Part shown: one piece after another, positions 1-9,673 of the stretch
How positions within the stretch are numbered: position 1 is the stretch's first letter
Layout: each line of letters opens with the position of its first letter
DNA from: Calothrix sp. PCC 6303
GTDB lineage: Bacteria > Cyanobacteriota > Cyanobacteriia > Cyanobacteriales > Nostocaceae
Length of the DNA: 64,000 nt
Assembly: GCF_000317435.1 (NCBI RefSeq)
Contig: NC_019751.1
Location: forward strand, 434,001 to 498,000
Direction: 5' to 3'
Notes under the pieces: generated by a model
What the model was told of the DNA's origin: nothing
What the model saw: the letters and a program-made list of their open reading frames with translations, nothing else
The model's database searches: none
Translations under genes and position numbers: made by a program

Positions 1-96
1 ATTACTATCATTCTGCTTGGATTTTTGTTGAGTTATCAAGTCAGATGTAACTTTTCTTGGTCTACCTCTTTTTCTTTTCAATGGTTGAGAATTCAT
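1..96 (-). CDS. Small basic AT-hook-like protein, partial at window edge
   Basis: An open frame starts with ATG at 96 and runs off the left edge with 32 codons visible. The N-terminus is very basic and contains the core KRKRGRPRK, which looks like an AT-hook (GRP flanked by basic residues) and suggests a small DNA-binding protein. It lies 33 bp beyond the end of the gene at 130..534 and reads in the same direction, so it may belong to the same partition-type operon as the ParM gene. The rest of the protein is unseen and the identity is unknown. Confidence 0.4.
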   Translation of the reverse strand, partial: MNSQPLKRKRGRPRKVTSDLITQQKSKQNDSN

Positions 97-129
97 AATT
101 GTGCTGATTATTTAAACTTGGCTTAGAAA

Positions 130-534
130 CTAGATAAAATTACTTAAACCAGTATCATCATAATTATGGATATCCGAGTATTTACAACGCGACTCTCCTA
201 ATGTATCGGATATTTTATTTAATGATTGATTACTGCTAGGGTTGACAGTATATTTTGGTAAAAATATCCAAGCTTGCTCTTCTAATCCTGCTAATTCTCC
301 AATTTCCTGTGCCTGCTTTTCTAAAGCTTTTATGCAACTTATCGCTATAGATTGCACATCTTTTTTATTGTCTGAATTAGCAGCTACAGCGTGAGTTAAC
401 CAAAACGATCGCACTGCTACAAGCATTACTTCTGTTTTACTTTTAATCAGATTAGATTGGATATAGCTCATCAATTTAATATCCATTCGTTTACATGGCT
501 GATAACGCCAACGAAAATCAATTTGTTTTAACAT
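130..534 (-). CDS. Hypothetical protein, possible partition adaptor
   Basis: A 134-residue protein I do not recognise. It is basic at the N-terminus and has a probable helical middle (SCIKALEKQAQEIGELAGLEEQAW). It lies 211 bp downstream of the actin-like ParM gene on the same strand, the place where ParM systems usually encode the small ParR adaptor that links the filament to a centromere. The role as ParR is inferred from position only; no ribbon-helix-helix motif is obvious. The spacer to ParM is filled with a purine-rich repeat. Confidence 0.45.
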   Translation of the reverse strand: MLKQIDFRWRYQPCKRMDIKLMSYIQSNLIKSKTEVMLVAVRSFWLTHAVAANSDNKKDVQSIAISCIKALEKQAQEIGELAGLEEQAWIFLPKYTVNPSSNQSLNKISDTLGESRCKYSDIHNYDDTGLSNFI

Positions 535-537
535 AAG

Positions 538-600
538 AAAAGGCAGAGGGCAGGAGGCAGAAGGCAGAGGGAGAAGGAAGGAGAAGGAAGGAGAAAGAAA
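538..600. repeat. Purine-rich low-complexity repeat
   Basis: Runs of ggcagagg, gcaggag and gagaaggaag units. The complementary pyrimidine-rich form occurs at 755..793, so the two can pair as an inverted repeat around the 3' end of the ParM gene. Such short repeats are common between genes in Nostocales genomes. Confidence 0.7.
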
Positions 601-745
601 AAATAATAAGGAAAATAACTGAATTATTTGTCATTTTAAAAGCTAATCTTTTTGATCATTATATTTAAACTATTTAGAATAAATATGAACAATAAAACTT
701 TGCTTTTTACTACTTTCTTACTTTTTATTATTAATTTTTCCTCTC

Positions 746-1885
746 TTATAATTTCTTCCCTCCTGCCCTCTGCCCCCTTCCTTCTGCCTTCTCATAAAAG
801 TACAAAAACACGCTATAAACATCAGCCAAACGACTTCCAAAACCAACAGTATCAATCTCTTTTGGTATATCTGCACCAACCCCCCATAAACAAGGTGTTC
901 CCGGATAATGAGAATTTAGTTCTCTCCTCATATAATCCGCAGTTCCACCGCAGAATAGGATTTCTGAAATCACATTTCGAGAAATTACTTGATCTAACCA
1001 ACTCGTTAGTACAGCAGCATATTCATTCCTGGCAAGCTTTACTGCTTTCTGAATTTGAAGTAACTCATGCTGTCTATTGATGTTATTGGTACTTCTGAGT
1101 AACCGTAGAAAAGGAGTTGAAGATATCTCACTTCCCGCAGCAACCACAGCAGGAGCAAGTTGTGAAGCAGTTTGTCCTGAAGTTCTCGCAACTACCTTCT
1201 CCAACAATCGAATCATTCCTAAATCACAAGTTTTTCCATCTGCTGCAACCATCCCCTTATCGCTGATTAACACTGATGCATTTCTATACCCCACCATCAC
1301 TAGTGCGATCGCTCTTGTTTTGATAGCTTGTCCCAGTTGCTTTTGGTAAGCAAGATAGATTCCTGCACCTTCGGGTAAACACTTGAATTGAGTCAATTCC
1401 ACACGCATTCTTCCTGCGGGTGTGGTGAAGTCTGCAAGTATGGTTTTAAGCTGCTTATAAAAACTCTCCTTATTCTCAAATTCCCCTGGTGGTAGCAAAC
1501 ACACCAGTGCAAGTCGAAATTTTGTTCCTAGCTGAAGTTTTTGTGAGGTTGCCCAAATTGAAGCCAATGTTTTGGCTACTGCACGTTCATACTTTAACTC
1601 TTTCAATCCCTGATTGGCATAATACTTACTTTTCGCTAAATACCCCACAGCAAAGGTTTCACCCATGTAATTTACCCATGCAGCATTCTCTGGTTCGGTT
1701 GTACCCAGAGTCTCAGAAGTTACCGAGTCTAGGGAAATCTTTACCACCTCCGGTTCCATTACCAAGGATGCTGGAATATTCTGTTTCAACGTGCAATAAA
1801 TACCTTTGGTTGAACTTCCACCAAAATCCAGAGCCAAAATTAGCTGTGGAGAAGAACGATTTTTCTGTTGAGTAGTTTTACTCAT
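746..1885 (-). CDS. ParM/StbA-like actin-family plasmid segregation protein
   Basis: A 379-residue actin-like ATPase of the plasmid ParM/StbA type. The phosphate-1 motif LALDFGGSSTKG lies near residue 18 and the adenosine-side motif with CGGTADY near residue 320; both are expected of this fold. Proteins of this family form filaments that push plasmid copies apart. Its presence supports a plasmid origin for the nifH element. The last 12 or so codons (after FYEKAEG) are encoded by the pyrimidine-rich repeat at 755..793, so the native C-terminus was probably replaced by repeat sequence. The start is the ATG at 1885. A promoter is likely in the 1,886..2,969 spacer, divergent from the relaxase. 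Confidence 0.8.
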   Translation of the reverse strand: MSKTTQQKNRSSPQLILALDFGGSSTKGIYCTLKQNIPASLVMEPEVVKISLDSVTSETLGTTEPENAAWVNYMGETFAVGYLAKSKYYANQGLKELKYERAVAKTLASIWATSQKLQLGTKFRLALVCLLPPGEFENKESFYKQLKTILADFTTPAGRMRVELTQFKCLPEGAGIYLAYQKQLGQAIKTRAIALVMVGYRNASVLISDKGMVAADGKTCDLGMIRLLEKVVARTSGQTASQLAPAVVAAGSEISSTPFLRLLRSTNNINRQHELLQIQKAVKLARNEYAAVLTSWLDQVISRNVISEILFCGGTADYMRRELNSHYPGTPCLWGVGADIPKEIDTVGFGSRLADVYSVFLYFYEKAEGRGQRAGGKKL

Positions 1886-1911
1886 GTTATTTCATCGATA
1901 AATGTGCAGCG

Positions 1912-2107
1912 AAGGAAGGCAGGAGGCAGAGGGCAGAGGGCAGAAGGAATAAGTCACTTATACAAGTCCTGACTTGAAATCACTGAACGTTCGTACCCTG
2001 TGGAAAGCTGATGTGAAAGTGATGTATTTAAACCTTTCTTCCCTTAGAGAAGACATCGGTTACAGTATCCCTTCTGCCTCCTGCCTTCTTCCCTCTGCCT
2101 TTCTTCG
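1912..2107. repeat. Pair of complementary low-complexity repeats
   Basis: A purine-rich block at 1912..1949 (ggcagaggg units) faces a pyrimidine-rich block at 2069..2107 (cttctgcctcctgcc). They are imperfect complements and could fold into a long stem around about 120 bp of spacer upstream of the ParM gene. Confidence 0.6.
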
Positions 2108-2109
2108 TA

Positions 2110-2969
2110 AACCAAGGAAAAGCAAGGTAGATTATTAACGAAACTTATGAAATTTTTGATAAAAAATAGCCGAAAATTCCTTGTAATTCCTTTCCACTGA
2201 TTAAATTGGTTAGCTCTTATGGGGAGAGAGTTTGAGGGATAAAACATGGTATTAAACGGGAATAATTAGGTCGCTATTGAAGAAAATATTCAGCGCTGCG
2301 TCAAAAATGTGGTGTGAAAAATTCCAGCTTTTTATGAGTTCGTTGGAGAAACACACTACACCTTTTTTTTTCGATGATGCCTGAAAAATAATTTGGTAGA
2401 TGATATAAAAAGTCAAATCAGGCTTAGTTCTTTATTCCCGAATAATAGTTGTTTATCTGCAAACATTTGATTAACAAATCTCATACATAAACAATTCACT
2501 TGAATCACCATTTTCCGTGACAGAAACTATTAACTAGTTTTTAGCAAATTAATATTAATAGTTTCAATGTAACTAAAGTTAGATTATTTACTTATTCAGA
2601 AAATGTGTGTATCAAATGATTAACAGATGAATAATTTACTTCTGAAAAAGCAAAATATCTCTAATTAGTACATTGCTTTGTATATATAAATTTCATCAGT
2701 TTGATGCTAACCAGCACCTTCTGTATAATTACTAGTTTTATATAGATTCAAGACTTGAAGATGTAACCAAAAATAACGGAATTATTAAAATCTATTCAGT
2801 TTTTATACACAAGCGCATGACTAAAAAAATACAGAATATTGATCAATATACGTAACCATTAAATATAAAGTTTGGACATTTTTAGACATCAATTTATTTT
2901 GAATATGATAAGAATGTAAAAAAGAAATGCTCAATAGTTTCTCACATTAAAATAGAAAATCTTCAAATC
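2110..2969. other. Gene-free AT-rich spacer
   Basis: Between the divergent ParM and relaxase genes I see no convincing coding frame. The DNA is very AT-rich with several short dyads (for example catca-gtt-tgatg near 2695 and tcaag-a-cttga near 2748). In MOBV plasmids the transfer origin usually lies just upstream of the mob gene, so oriT could be here, but I recognise no canonical nick site. Confidence 0.4.
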
Positions 2970-4565
2970 ATGACTTTTGCAATTTGTCGAATCCAAAAAA
3001 TCAAATCTTGGGGAGTTTTGGCTCGTAGTGAAGTACATACTTCTCGGTTGATAGATATACCTAATGCCAACTCAGAGATCAAGAATATAAAAGTTGTTGG
3101 AAATAGTAACAACCTTGATTTAGCAACTTTGGTGAGAGATAAAATCGGCTCCCAAAAAATTCGCTCTGATGCAGTGTTAGCAGTGGAGATGCTGCTCAGT
3201 GCGAGTGCCGAGTATTTTCGTCCCTATGCACCATACCAGGGTGGAGTTTACGATCAGCAGCGTTTGGATGATTTTGTCTATGCAGTGGTTGATTGGTTAG
3301 ATAAGTCCTGGGGAAATAGAATTGTCCAAGCAGAGTTACACCTCGATGAAATCACACCCCACATCCACGCATACCTCGTACCGTTGGATGAGTATGGGAA
3401 GCTCAACTGCAAAGCGCTGTTTGGTACGAGAGCCAAAATGCACGAATTGCAAGATAGTTTTGCTGCTGCTGTTGCACATCTGGGACTTCTACGAGGTATT
3501 AAGGGAAGTGTTGCCAATCATAAGAAAATCAGGAAGTATTATGCTGCGGTGAATCAAGATTCCCGAATTCTTGATTTGGAACGTTGTCTTCCTCAACCCC
3601 AAGCACGGGAAACTAGCGAAGTTTACAGACAGCGAGTCATTGAGGTTTTGAGTCCACAATTGGAGATTATTAATTACCAAATTTCAGAGCGCGATCGCAT
3701 TCTCCAACAGAAAGCTGATTTAAAGGAAACTGCATCCAGGAGCGAACTGCTTAGACAACAGTTAGAAAAGGAATTAAAAATACTCCAAGCAACTAGCAGT
3801 CAGCAAGATTTAGCATTATCACTGGTAGCTTACGAATTGGGGTTAAATCAGGACAAGCAATTTCATGGCAATGCAATCGATTTAGTGATGGGAACTAACC
3901 AGTGTGATTTTGACAATGCGGTGGTTTGGTTACGCGATCGCTTTGGAGAAGCAGCAATGCTACAAGCAGTTAATAACCACACAATTACACAAGCTTCTAA
4001 TATTGCCAAACAACACTCACCAGTAATATTTGCTCCACCACTAAACTCTAGTTCCCACTGGCAGCAAGTCGAACATCACCTAAACCAAAAATATTCGATT
4101 CCGCCAAAACTCCTACAAACCCTACATCAGCGAGGTTTAATATATGCGGATAATTCCAGTAATGCGGTATTTCTGGCTCGAAATCTTGCTGGTGAGACAA
4201 CGGGAGCTTATTTATATTCCCTTTCACAGACTAAAAACGGATTTAGTTTACATCCCAATAGTAAGCGTTCAAGTGGTTGGTTTCATTTGAGTGTAGGTGG
4301 TGGAAATACCGCATCGCTCCAAACAGCAATACTAATATCCTCTCCCATCGATGCATTATGTGCGGTCGCCAAAAATGTACCTAATAAGCACAGAACGCTT
4401 TACCTGACTCTCGATAGCCAACTTGCACCATTACCGTTAGAACTTCTCAAAACCATACCAAGCATAGTTGTTGCCATGTCAGATTTAAGAACGATATCGC
4501 TACAAAAACTTTTACCCCATGCCGTAAGTCAATTGAAGCACAAGGAGCAACAGCAATATTACTAA
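2970..4565 (+). CDS. MOBV (Pre/Mob) family relaxase with DUF3991/Toprim-like C-terminus
   Basis: A 531-residue plasmid mobilisation protein. Residues 1 to about 200 are a Mob/Pre relaxase domain: the N-terminal MTFAICRIQKIKS block and the metal-binding motif HLDEITPHIHAYLVP near residue 124 (the H-x-DE-x-TPH-x-H signature of MOBV). Relaxases of this type nick oriT and pilot the strand through the coupling protein. A coiled-coil stretch follows (about 225 to 275). The C-terminal third (about 370 to 520) has the pattern of a DUF3991/Toprim module. It is the only plus-strand gene of the transfer machinery and stands apart from the type IV secretion operon. All motifs look intact. Confidence 0.85.
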   Translation: MTFAICRIQKIKSWGVLARSEVHTSRLIDIPNANSEIKNIKVVGNSNNLDLATLVRDKIGSQKIRSDAVLAVEMLLSASAEYFRPYAPYQGGVYDQQRLDDFVYAVVDWLDKSWGNRIVQAELHLDEITPHIHAYLVPLDEYGKLNCKALFGTRAKMHELQDSFAAAVAHLGLLRGIKGSVANHKKIRKYYAAVNQDSRILDLERCLPQPQARETSEVYRQRVIEVLSPQLEIINYQISERDRILQQKADLKETASRSELLRQQLEKELKILQATSSQQDLALSLVAYELGLNQDKQFHGNAIDLVMGTNQCDFDNAVVWLRDRFGEAAMLQAVNNHTITQASNIAKQHSPVIFAPPLNSSSHWQQVEHHLNQKYSIPPKLLQTLHQRGLIYADNSSNAVFLARNLAGETTGAYLYSLSQTKNGFSLHPNSKRSSGWFHLSVGGGNTASLQTAILISSPIDALCAVAKNVPNKHRTLYLTLDSQLAPLPLELLKTIPSIVVAMSDLRTISLQKLLPHAVSQLKHKEQQQYY

Positions 4566-5385
4566 CATCATACTTGCTGCATCAAAGTGACAATTCCCCT
4601 GTTAACTGAAATTCAGTGTGGCAAGTTAGATACATGACTCCACATTTGTTTTTAGGGTAGTGAAAAAACAATATTAAGTACGAAAAAGTCAGTGATAGCA
4701 AGGATAATCTTAATTCCAACATTTATCTATCACTTGAGACTTATTCACAAAATGGATGCGTCTTAAGCAGTTATTAGCAGGTTATTTGATGTATTGAGGT
4801 AGGTAAAATACTTCTTTCGCTTCTGAATCTTGCGTATATATATCCAAGATTATTGACAAATCATGTAAATAAAATATCTAGTTTTGAAACGCAATTATTT
4901 TACTTCCTAGAAAGTATTTGATTTAGCTTGTAATGTTTTTGATATTTCCAAATTTTTAAGCTAGTATGAACCCACTTCAGCACAATTTAAAGTGCATATA
5001 AAGTTAAGTTATTCTCAACTTGCATTCACTCTTAGCTTATGAGAATAACTTAGTTTTGACAGAGAATTTTCAGGGTGTTATCTATTGTATCTATAGTTTT
5101 TGCACAGGTTTAAAAGTAAAAATATAACCTCCTCCAAAGTGCATATAATCACGTTGATGTAAGCTGGATTATGGTCTGGGCTTGCGACTAATTTGTTTGA
5201 TATTTTATTCTGATTTAAACAATAAGTTAAATTTCTGAAAATATAGTCTTGCCAGACATATTAGTCTGGATTTTATCTAGCTAAAAATACCTATAAACAA
5301 TGATTTGAATCAATCTAAATTTTCATTCAATCTCATCAGATTGAAGCAGTTTCAGTTGTTTGTAAAAATAGGCAGTTGGTGGTTT
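4566..5385. other. Gene-free spacer between relaxase and unknown gene
   Basis: About 800 bp of AT-rich DNA with no credible coding frame. It contains the 13-bp perfect dyad listed separately (5005..5052). The sequence agtgcatata occurs twice in similar surroundings (4991 and about 5139), a weak sign of repeated binding sites. Confidence 0.4.
5005..5052. repeat. Perfect 13-bp inverted repeat, 22-nt loop
   Basis: Left arm taagttattctca at 5005..5017 pairs exactly with tgagaataactta at 5040..5052. No T-run follows, so it is unlikely to be a terminator. It may be an operator for the downstream gene or part of a transfer origin. Confidence 0.7.
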
Positions 5386-6204
5386 ATGAATCAACAAAAT
5401 AACATCAAAACCAACCCACAACCGAACAAAAATAAAGATTCACAATTACCAAGAGTATCAATTTCCTATTGGCGCTTTCGCGGTAAATCCTGGAAAGCTT
5501 ATCAATTACCAAACGGTGCTAAATTTATGAGCGACCGCCAAATGGCACTATTGGTTGGTCAGCCAAAAAAGATTGTACGGGAGTTTATTGAGTCGCAGAA
5601 TTTAGAAAGGATAGATGTACAAGTTGATAATGGTACGGGTGTTCGAGTTTATCCTTTATCAGTGGCAGCAATTTACTTATCTAAACTTTTAAACGACGAT
5701 GATTTAGATAAACATCCTTTGGGTATTTCTCGTGGTGAGTGGCATTCCTTAATCAAAGCGTTATGTAAGAAAGAACCTGGTAGAGGAACTATGCCTAATC
5801 CTTGCTTTTTTACTGGTGACTATCGGGTAGAAATAGCGAATAGGCTCCGAGTTAATTTATCAGCTAATATTAATCTCCAAGTTTTAATTTTGCAGTCTGG
5901 GGAATATTATATTGAATATAGAGAGGGTTTGAAGTGTATTCAACATAATACTAATTGGTTGATGCATTATTCTCCAAAAAAGGCAAAAACTTTATCTGCT
6001 TTGAAGATATCGAAGGATATTGTGGAATGTCGAGTGAGGATGGAAAAGGGGTTTGAGAGTGTGTATTCACTTTCACTTCAAGATTGGTTGTCCTTATGGG
6101 AATATTTTGCAAATCAGAAAAATAGGTATGCGATCGCGCTTCTCAAAGCTTGTGCTGAGGAGGGTATTGGTATGATGATTGATAGGGCTATTACTGAGAG
6201 TTAA
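5386..6204 (+). CDS. Hypothetical protein of the plasmid-like element
   Basis: A protein of 272 residues from the ATG at 5386; a TTG start at 5305 would add 27. I do not recognise the family. The middle has a possible helix-turn-helix-like stretch (SDRQMALLVGQPKKIVREFIESQ), where a trigger or DNA-recognition helix could sit, followed by a tryptophan-containing alpha segment and a basic central part. No signal peptide or membrane segment is visible. It lies alone between the relaxase and the convergent tautomerase gene, downstream of the 13-bp dyad, which could be its operator. A regulator or replication accessory role is possible but not supported by any clear motif. Confidence 0.55.
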   Translation: MNQQNNIKTNPQPNKNKDSQLPRVSISYWRFRGKSWKAYQLPNGAKFMSDRQMALLVGQPKKIVREFIESQNLERIDVQVDNGTGVRVYPLSVAAIYLSKLLNDDDLDKHPLGISRGEWHSLIKALCKKEPGRGTMPNPCFFTGDYRVEIANRLRVNLSANINLQVLILQSGEYYIEYREGLKCIQHNTNWLMHYSPKKAKTLSALKISKDIVECRVRMEKGFESVYSLSLQDWLSLWEYFANQKNRYAIALLKACAEEGIGMMIDRAITES

Positions 6205-6265
6205 TGTTATTCTGACGGAAGCGATAGCTATCTTTAAAGGTAATTTGAAGCCATAAAGCTGATGC

Positions 6266-6487
6266 TTAAGTTTCAGTTTCTAACTCAGATGTTTGCTGTT
6301 TCTTCCATTCATCGGTAAGCAAACCCGAAAAACCCCAATTTTCATCTGCAATTTCTTGAATGACTATATGGGTATGCTCTGGCTTTTTTCCAAGTATATT
6401 TACAAGCGAATCAGTTACTTCTTTGACTAATAGAGCTTTCTGTTCTCTCGTTGCACCTTTGGTAATTTGGATATTTACGTATGGCAT
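6266..6487 (-). CDS. 4-oxalocrotonate tautomerase family protein
   Basis: A 73-residue protein beginning MPYVNIQITKG. The family uses the proline exposed after removal of the initiator methionine as its catalytic base, and that proline is present. The beta-alpha-beta pattern, with the helix ATREQKALLVKEVTDSLVNIL and the strand HTHIVIQEI, matches this superfamily, and length is normal. Members isomerise unsaturated keto acids, but many act on unknown substrates. It is an isolated metabolic gene among transfer genes, 107 bp beyond the end of the AAA ATPase gene and in the same direction, so it might be read from the end of the secretion operon. Confidence 0.85.
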   Translation of the reverse strand: MPYVNIQITKGATREQKALLVKEVTDSLVNILGKKPEHTHIVIQEIADENWGFSGLLTDEWKKQQTSELETET

Positions 6488-8093
6488 ATTTTCAAATTAA
6501 TTTACTCGTTAATTTTGATCGTATCACTACAAGTAAGTATCTCCTCCAATAGCCAGTTACACTGCAATGGGGATTTATCATCTTTTATAGGGTTTCAATT
6601 CCCCCAAAAAGAAGTAATAACAGGCGCAAATTCTGAAGTATCAGGACTTGATGCTGGTTGACAGATATACTTAGCTCGATTCTCTATCGCCAAAATCCTA
6701 TCAGTATCCCTTACATACAGAGGAACCATCATTTCCCGTTGTTCCAACAATTCTTGCAACCCTATTTCCATCTCCCTCCCCTGGTGAAACAAAACACGCG
6801 CTGCTTTCTCCACCATTCTTGCTAACTCAGCACCAGTGCAATTAACAGTTTTATTCAGAATAATCCGCCATTCCTTCTCTGTTAGGACATCATCATGTTT
6901 GTAACGCTCATCAAATCGAGCTAAATGCAGCATCAAAATTTGCTTGCGTTCGATAGCTTGGGGAAATCCTACATAAAATATCTCGTCGAATCTCCCTACC
7001 CTCGTGAGTTCTGGGGGTAACGCATCAAGTCGATTCAAGGTTGCAACGACGAACACCATACTGGTTTTATCCTGCAACCAAGTTAATAGCGTTCCTAAAA
7101 TTTGCCGGGAGCCAATATCCTCCCCTGACTCGTTGGAAGCAGCAAAAAGTTTATCGAACTCGTCAAAATAAAGCACCACAGGAGCGCAAGCTTCCACTCG
7201 TTCCAACAACTGTTTGAGATAAATAGCACCACCTGTGATAACTGCTGCGGTATCAACAGTCACCAAGGGAAAAGTGAGAATTTGTGCGATCGCATTCGCA
7301 GCCAAAGTTTTACCCGTTCCCGGTGGTCCGACGAGCAAACAACCTTTAGGGAGAGGAATATTAGCATCTCGCGCTTGGGGTAAAAAGTCTTGTTTGACAT
7401 TTTCGATATACTGTTTCAGCAAATCTAAACCACCAAAATCCGGAGCATTCGGTAAACCAACAAAGTTTAAGTTGAAGGCACGAAAACGGCTGATTTTATA
7501 TTCAAGTAAATGTTTAGCGAGAACATCAATTGTAGGGCGATCGCAGGAATTTAACGCTAGCTTTAACCCTAAACAGATTTCTTGTTGGGTCAAACCACTA
7601 CTCGTATTAACTAATATCGAATTATCGGAATTATCAAAATCTGGGAATAGAATCAAAATATCATCAATAATATCAGAAATCTCACCATGACTGGGTAGTG
7701 GCATAGATATAGATGGAACTAAGCGATTTAAACTATCAGGTAGCTGAGTAGTATCATTTGAAAGAATAATGAGATACTTGCCAGTATGATTATTTTCTAA
7801 TTCAAAATAGATATTGACAAGATGAGAACTTATCTTGCAAACATCTGCGCTATTTGCAGACAGTAAATTCTCAAATAAAAAAACTCCAGGCTCCTGGGAA
7901 TCAAGTAAGTAATCCAAGCTAGTAAATAGGGTTTGATATTGAGTATGTAGGTTAAAACTTCGGCTTCGCTCAGTTTTAACATCGAGCGAAGCCGAGATGT
8001 TAACATAATCTATTTTATGATTCGACCTAAATCGAATTAGCTTCAAGCATCCCCATCCCGCAGTCCATAAATATAGGGGAATATCCTTGCCAC

Positions 8094-8234
8094 AAGAGGT
8101 AGGGGAGCAGAGAGCAGGGGGCAAGGGGGAAGACTTGGACAGAGTACAAGCTCCGTTTCGCTCCGCGCAAAGGGGAAGGGTTTGTTCTCCCCGCTCCCTG
8201 CTCCCTTCCCCTCTGCCTCTTCCGCGAGCAGCGC
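8094..8234. repeat. Low-complexity inverted repeat inserted in-frame in AAA gene
   Basis: A purine-rich arm (ggggagcagagagcagggg) and a pyrimidine-rich arm (gctccctgctcccttcccc) flank a centre containing acaagctccgtttcgctc. The same architecture and the core caagctccgtt occur at 26197..26338 in another gene of this element. It is translated as arginine/glycine/serine-rich filler (RGRGRGEGSRERGE) without breaking the frame. Confidence 0.75.
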
Positions 8235-8314
8235 ATTCAACATAGATTTTTCTCAACAAATTCATTCGTTCTTGGATTTGAGTGTTTATACAGATAATTG
8301 GAACACCAGAGTCC

Positions 8315-9624
8315 CTGACTGCCTGACAGATTTGTTTGAAAAGCAGTCAAACCCAGGAATTAAAGGAGTAAATTCGAGAAAAGCATATTCCGAGATTGTC
8401 ATCTTGACGAGCTTTATTGGAGGCAAAACTTGGTTGAGGATCTTGTGATAACAAAGGAATTGGGGTGAGTAATTGTCGTCCCTTGTGAATAACACCTTTG
8501 AGCCAGCGCAAACCAATCTTGAGATAACTTAAACCACGATTCCAGTGGGGGTCAACACAAGTACGTAAACCAGCAATTTGTACAGCCATGCCGTGGGTTG
8601 TACTGTAAAGTAAAGCTAAGGCGGCAATCAAATACAATCTCTCCAAAGATTCGGCATCACGAATGCGAGAATCTTCGAGTTCAAATGCACCTGATTTACT
8701 GTCCAGAAATAGTTCCTCTACGCAGAACCTCAAAGCATACTCATGCAATGTTTTTAAAGCTGGCTCTTCGTCTGTAACAACTGCCCAATGCTCGGATACC
8801 ACTTCTGGATAGGCGACTACCAAATTACAGCGAATTAGGCAATCTTGCCACAGTCCAACGTTACGATAAAAAGCTGCTTGTCCTCGATTTGGATAAATTG
8901 ATTTTACATGTGTTGGGTAACGTCTAACTCCATGCAAGCATGTATCACTTGGGATACGTATACAGTAATGCCAATTGCTTTTTTGCAACCAACTCAAGAA
9001 ATCATGATTTGCAAAGCCCCTATCTGCAAGTATCATAATATCGGAATCACGGCGTAGTAACCACCTAGCTTTACGTAGCATCACCTCGTATTCCTTAAAT
9101 GCAACCGTTGCACTGTTATGTTCCAATACTCTCCACAATAAAGGGATTGCTCGCCCACAACACACCACTGAGATGTGAATCATGCAGAAACGATTCCAAA
9201 GCATAGTTGTATCTAATGCCAAATACAATCGATGTTTTTCCCAGTCTTTGAGTGCCAACAATGCCAATGGCAAGTATATTTTTTCAACGTTAATCCTTAT
9301 ATTTTCAAGGAATCTATGCCACCTGCGCTCGTAGCTTTGAGCTTGTTTGGCATAACTGTCTACATATGGTTCCCATGCGCTCAAACTTAACTGACCACTA
9401 CATATCAGCCCATTAATCATCCAAGCAAGAGTTTTTAAATGACGCAAATCACGGTAGGTACTGTATTGACGTAAGTATCCTAATACCTGACTATAAAGTT
9501 GGGTTGAGTTTGACATGGTATTTTTTGGTAGAAGTCTGGTAACTTTACCATCTCATGTCTCTCGACCTTTTTTACTAAAATCCTTGATTTTGCTAGGCTT
9601 TTCAGAGTTCTGTCAGGCAGTCAG
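8315..9624 (-). mobile_element. IS4-family insertion sequence, complete
   Basis: A 1,310-bp IS with terminal inverted repeats ctgactgcctgacaga at 8315..8330 and its exact complement at 9609..9624. It is flanked by a perfect 9-bp target duplication ccagagtcc (8306..8314 and 9625..9633), consistent with IS4-type insertion. It carries one transposase gene and sits in the 5' part of the AAA ATPase gene. Confidence 0.93.
8347..9516 (-). CDS. IS4-family DDE transposase
   Basis: A 389-residue DDE transposase filling the IS. Catalytic positions are recognisable: first Asp in LALDTTMLW (about residue 101), second Asp in MILADRGFA (about 164), and the IS4 signature Y-2-R-3-E-6-K in YALRFCVEELFLDSK (about 262). 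The frame is uninterrupted and the ends are intact, so it may be active. It is read in the same direction as the gene it interrupts. Confidence 0.92.
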   Translation of the reverse strand: MSNSTQLYSQVLGYLRQYSTYRDLRHLKTLAWMINGLICSGQLSLSAWEPYVDSYAKQAQSYERRWHRFLENIRINVEKIYLPLALLALKDWEKHRLYLALDTTMLWNRFCMIHISVVCCGRAIPLLWRVLEHNSATVAFKEYEVMLRKARWLLRRDSDIMILADRGFANHDFLSWLQKSNWHYCIRIPSDTCLHGVRRYPTHVKSIYPNRGQAAFYRNVGLWQDCLIRCNLVVAYPEVVSEHWAVVTDEEPALKTLHEYALRFCVEELFLDSKSGAFELEDSRIRDAESLERLYLIAALALLYSTTHGMAVQIAGLRTCVDPHWNRGLSYLKIGLRWLKGVIHKGRQLLTPIPLLSQDPQPSFASNKARQDDNLGICFSRIYSFNSWV

Positions 9625-9673
9625 CCAGAGTCCACTAGCAAGTTCAAATCGGATAAACTATTCATAGATTGAA

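Larger units (their letters stand above)
6595..9665 (-). pseudogene. Ycf46-like AAA ATPase, 5' end separated by an IS
   Basis: The main frame (8265 to 6595, 556 codons) encodes an AAA ATPase resembling Ycf46-type proteins: an N-terminal degenerate domain (VFLFENLL, LIILSNDT), then an AAA domain with Walker A GPPGTGKT (about residue 315), Walker B VLYFDEFDK and arginine-finger segment TRVGRFDEI. The IS at 8315..9624 separates it from its true start. Joining the flanks and dropping one 9-bp duplication gives a continuous frame from ATG 9665 (MNSLSDLNLLVDSGVPIICI...) into the main frame, about 28 codons upstream of Met 8265. That start lies 9 bp after the preceding gene, so it belonged to the secretion operon. 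The truncated protein could still be made from an internal start. The N-terminal region also contains repeat-encoded residues (8094..8234). Confidence 0.75.

Noticed and set aside
652-1080. 142-codon plus-strand frame
   Set aside because: It lies antisense over the ParM gene and has AT-rich, low-complexity composition; the minus-strand gene has clear actin-family motifs.
2044-2247. 67-codon minus-strand frame
   Set aside because: Most of its C-terminal part is repeat-coded and no family or start signal is visible.
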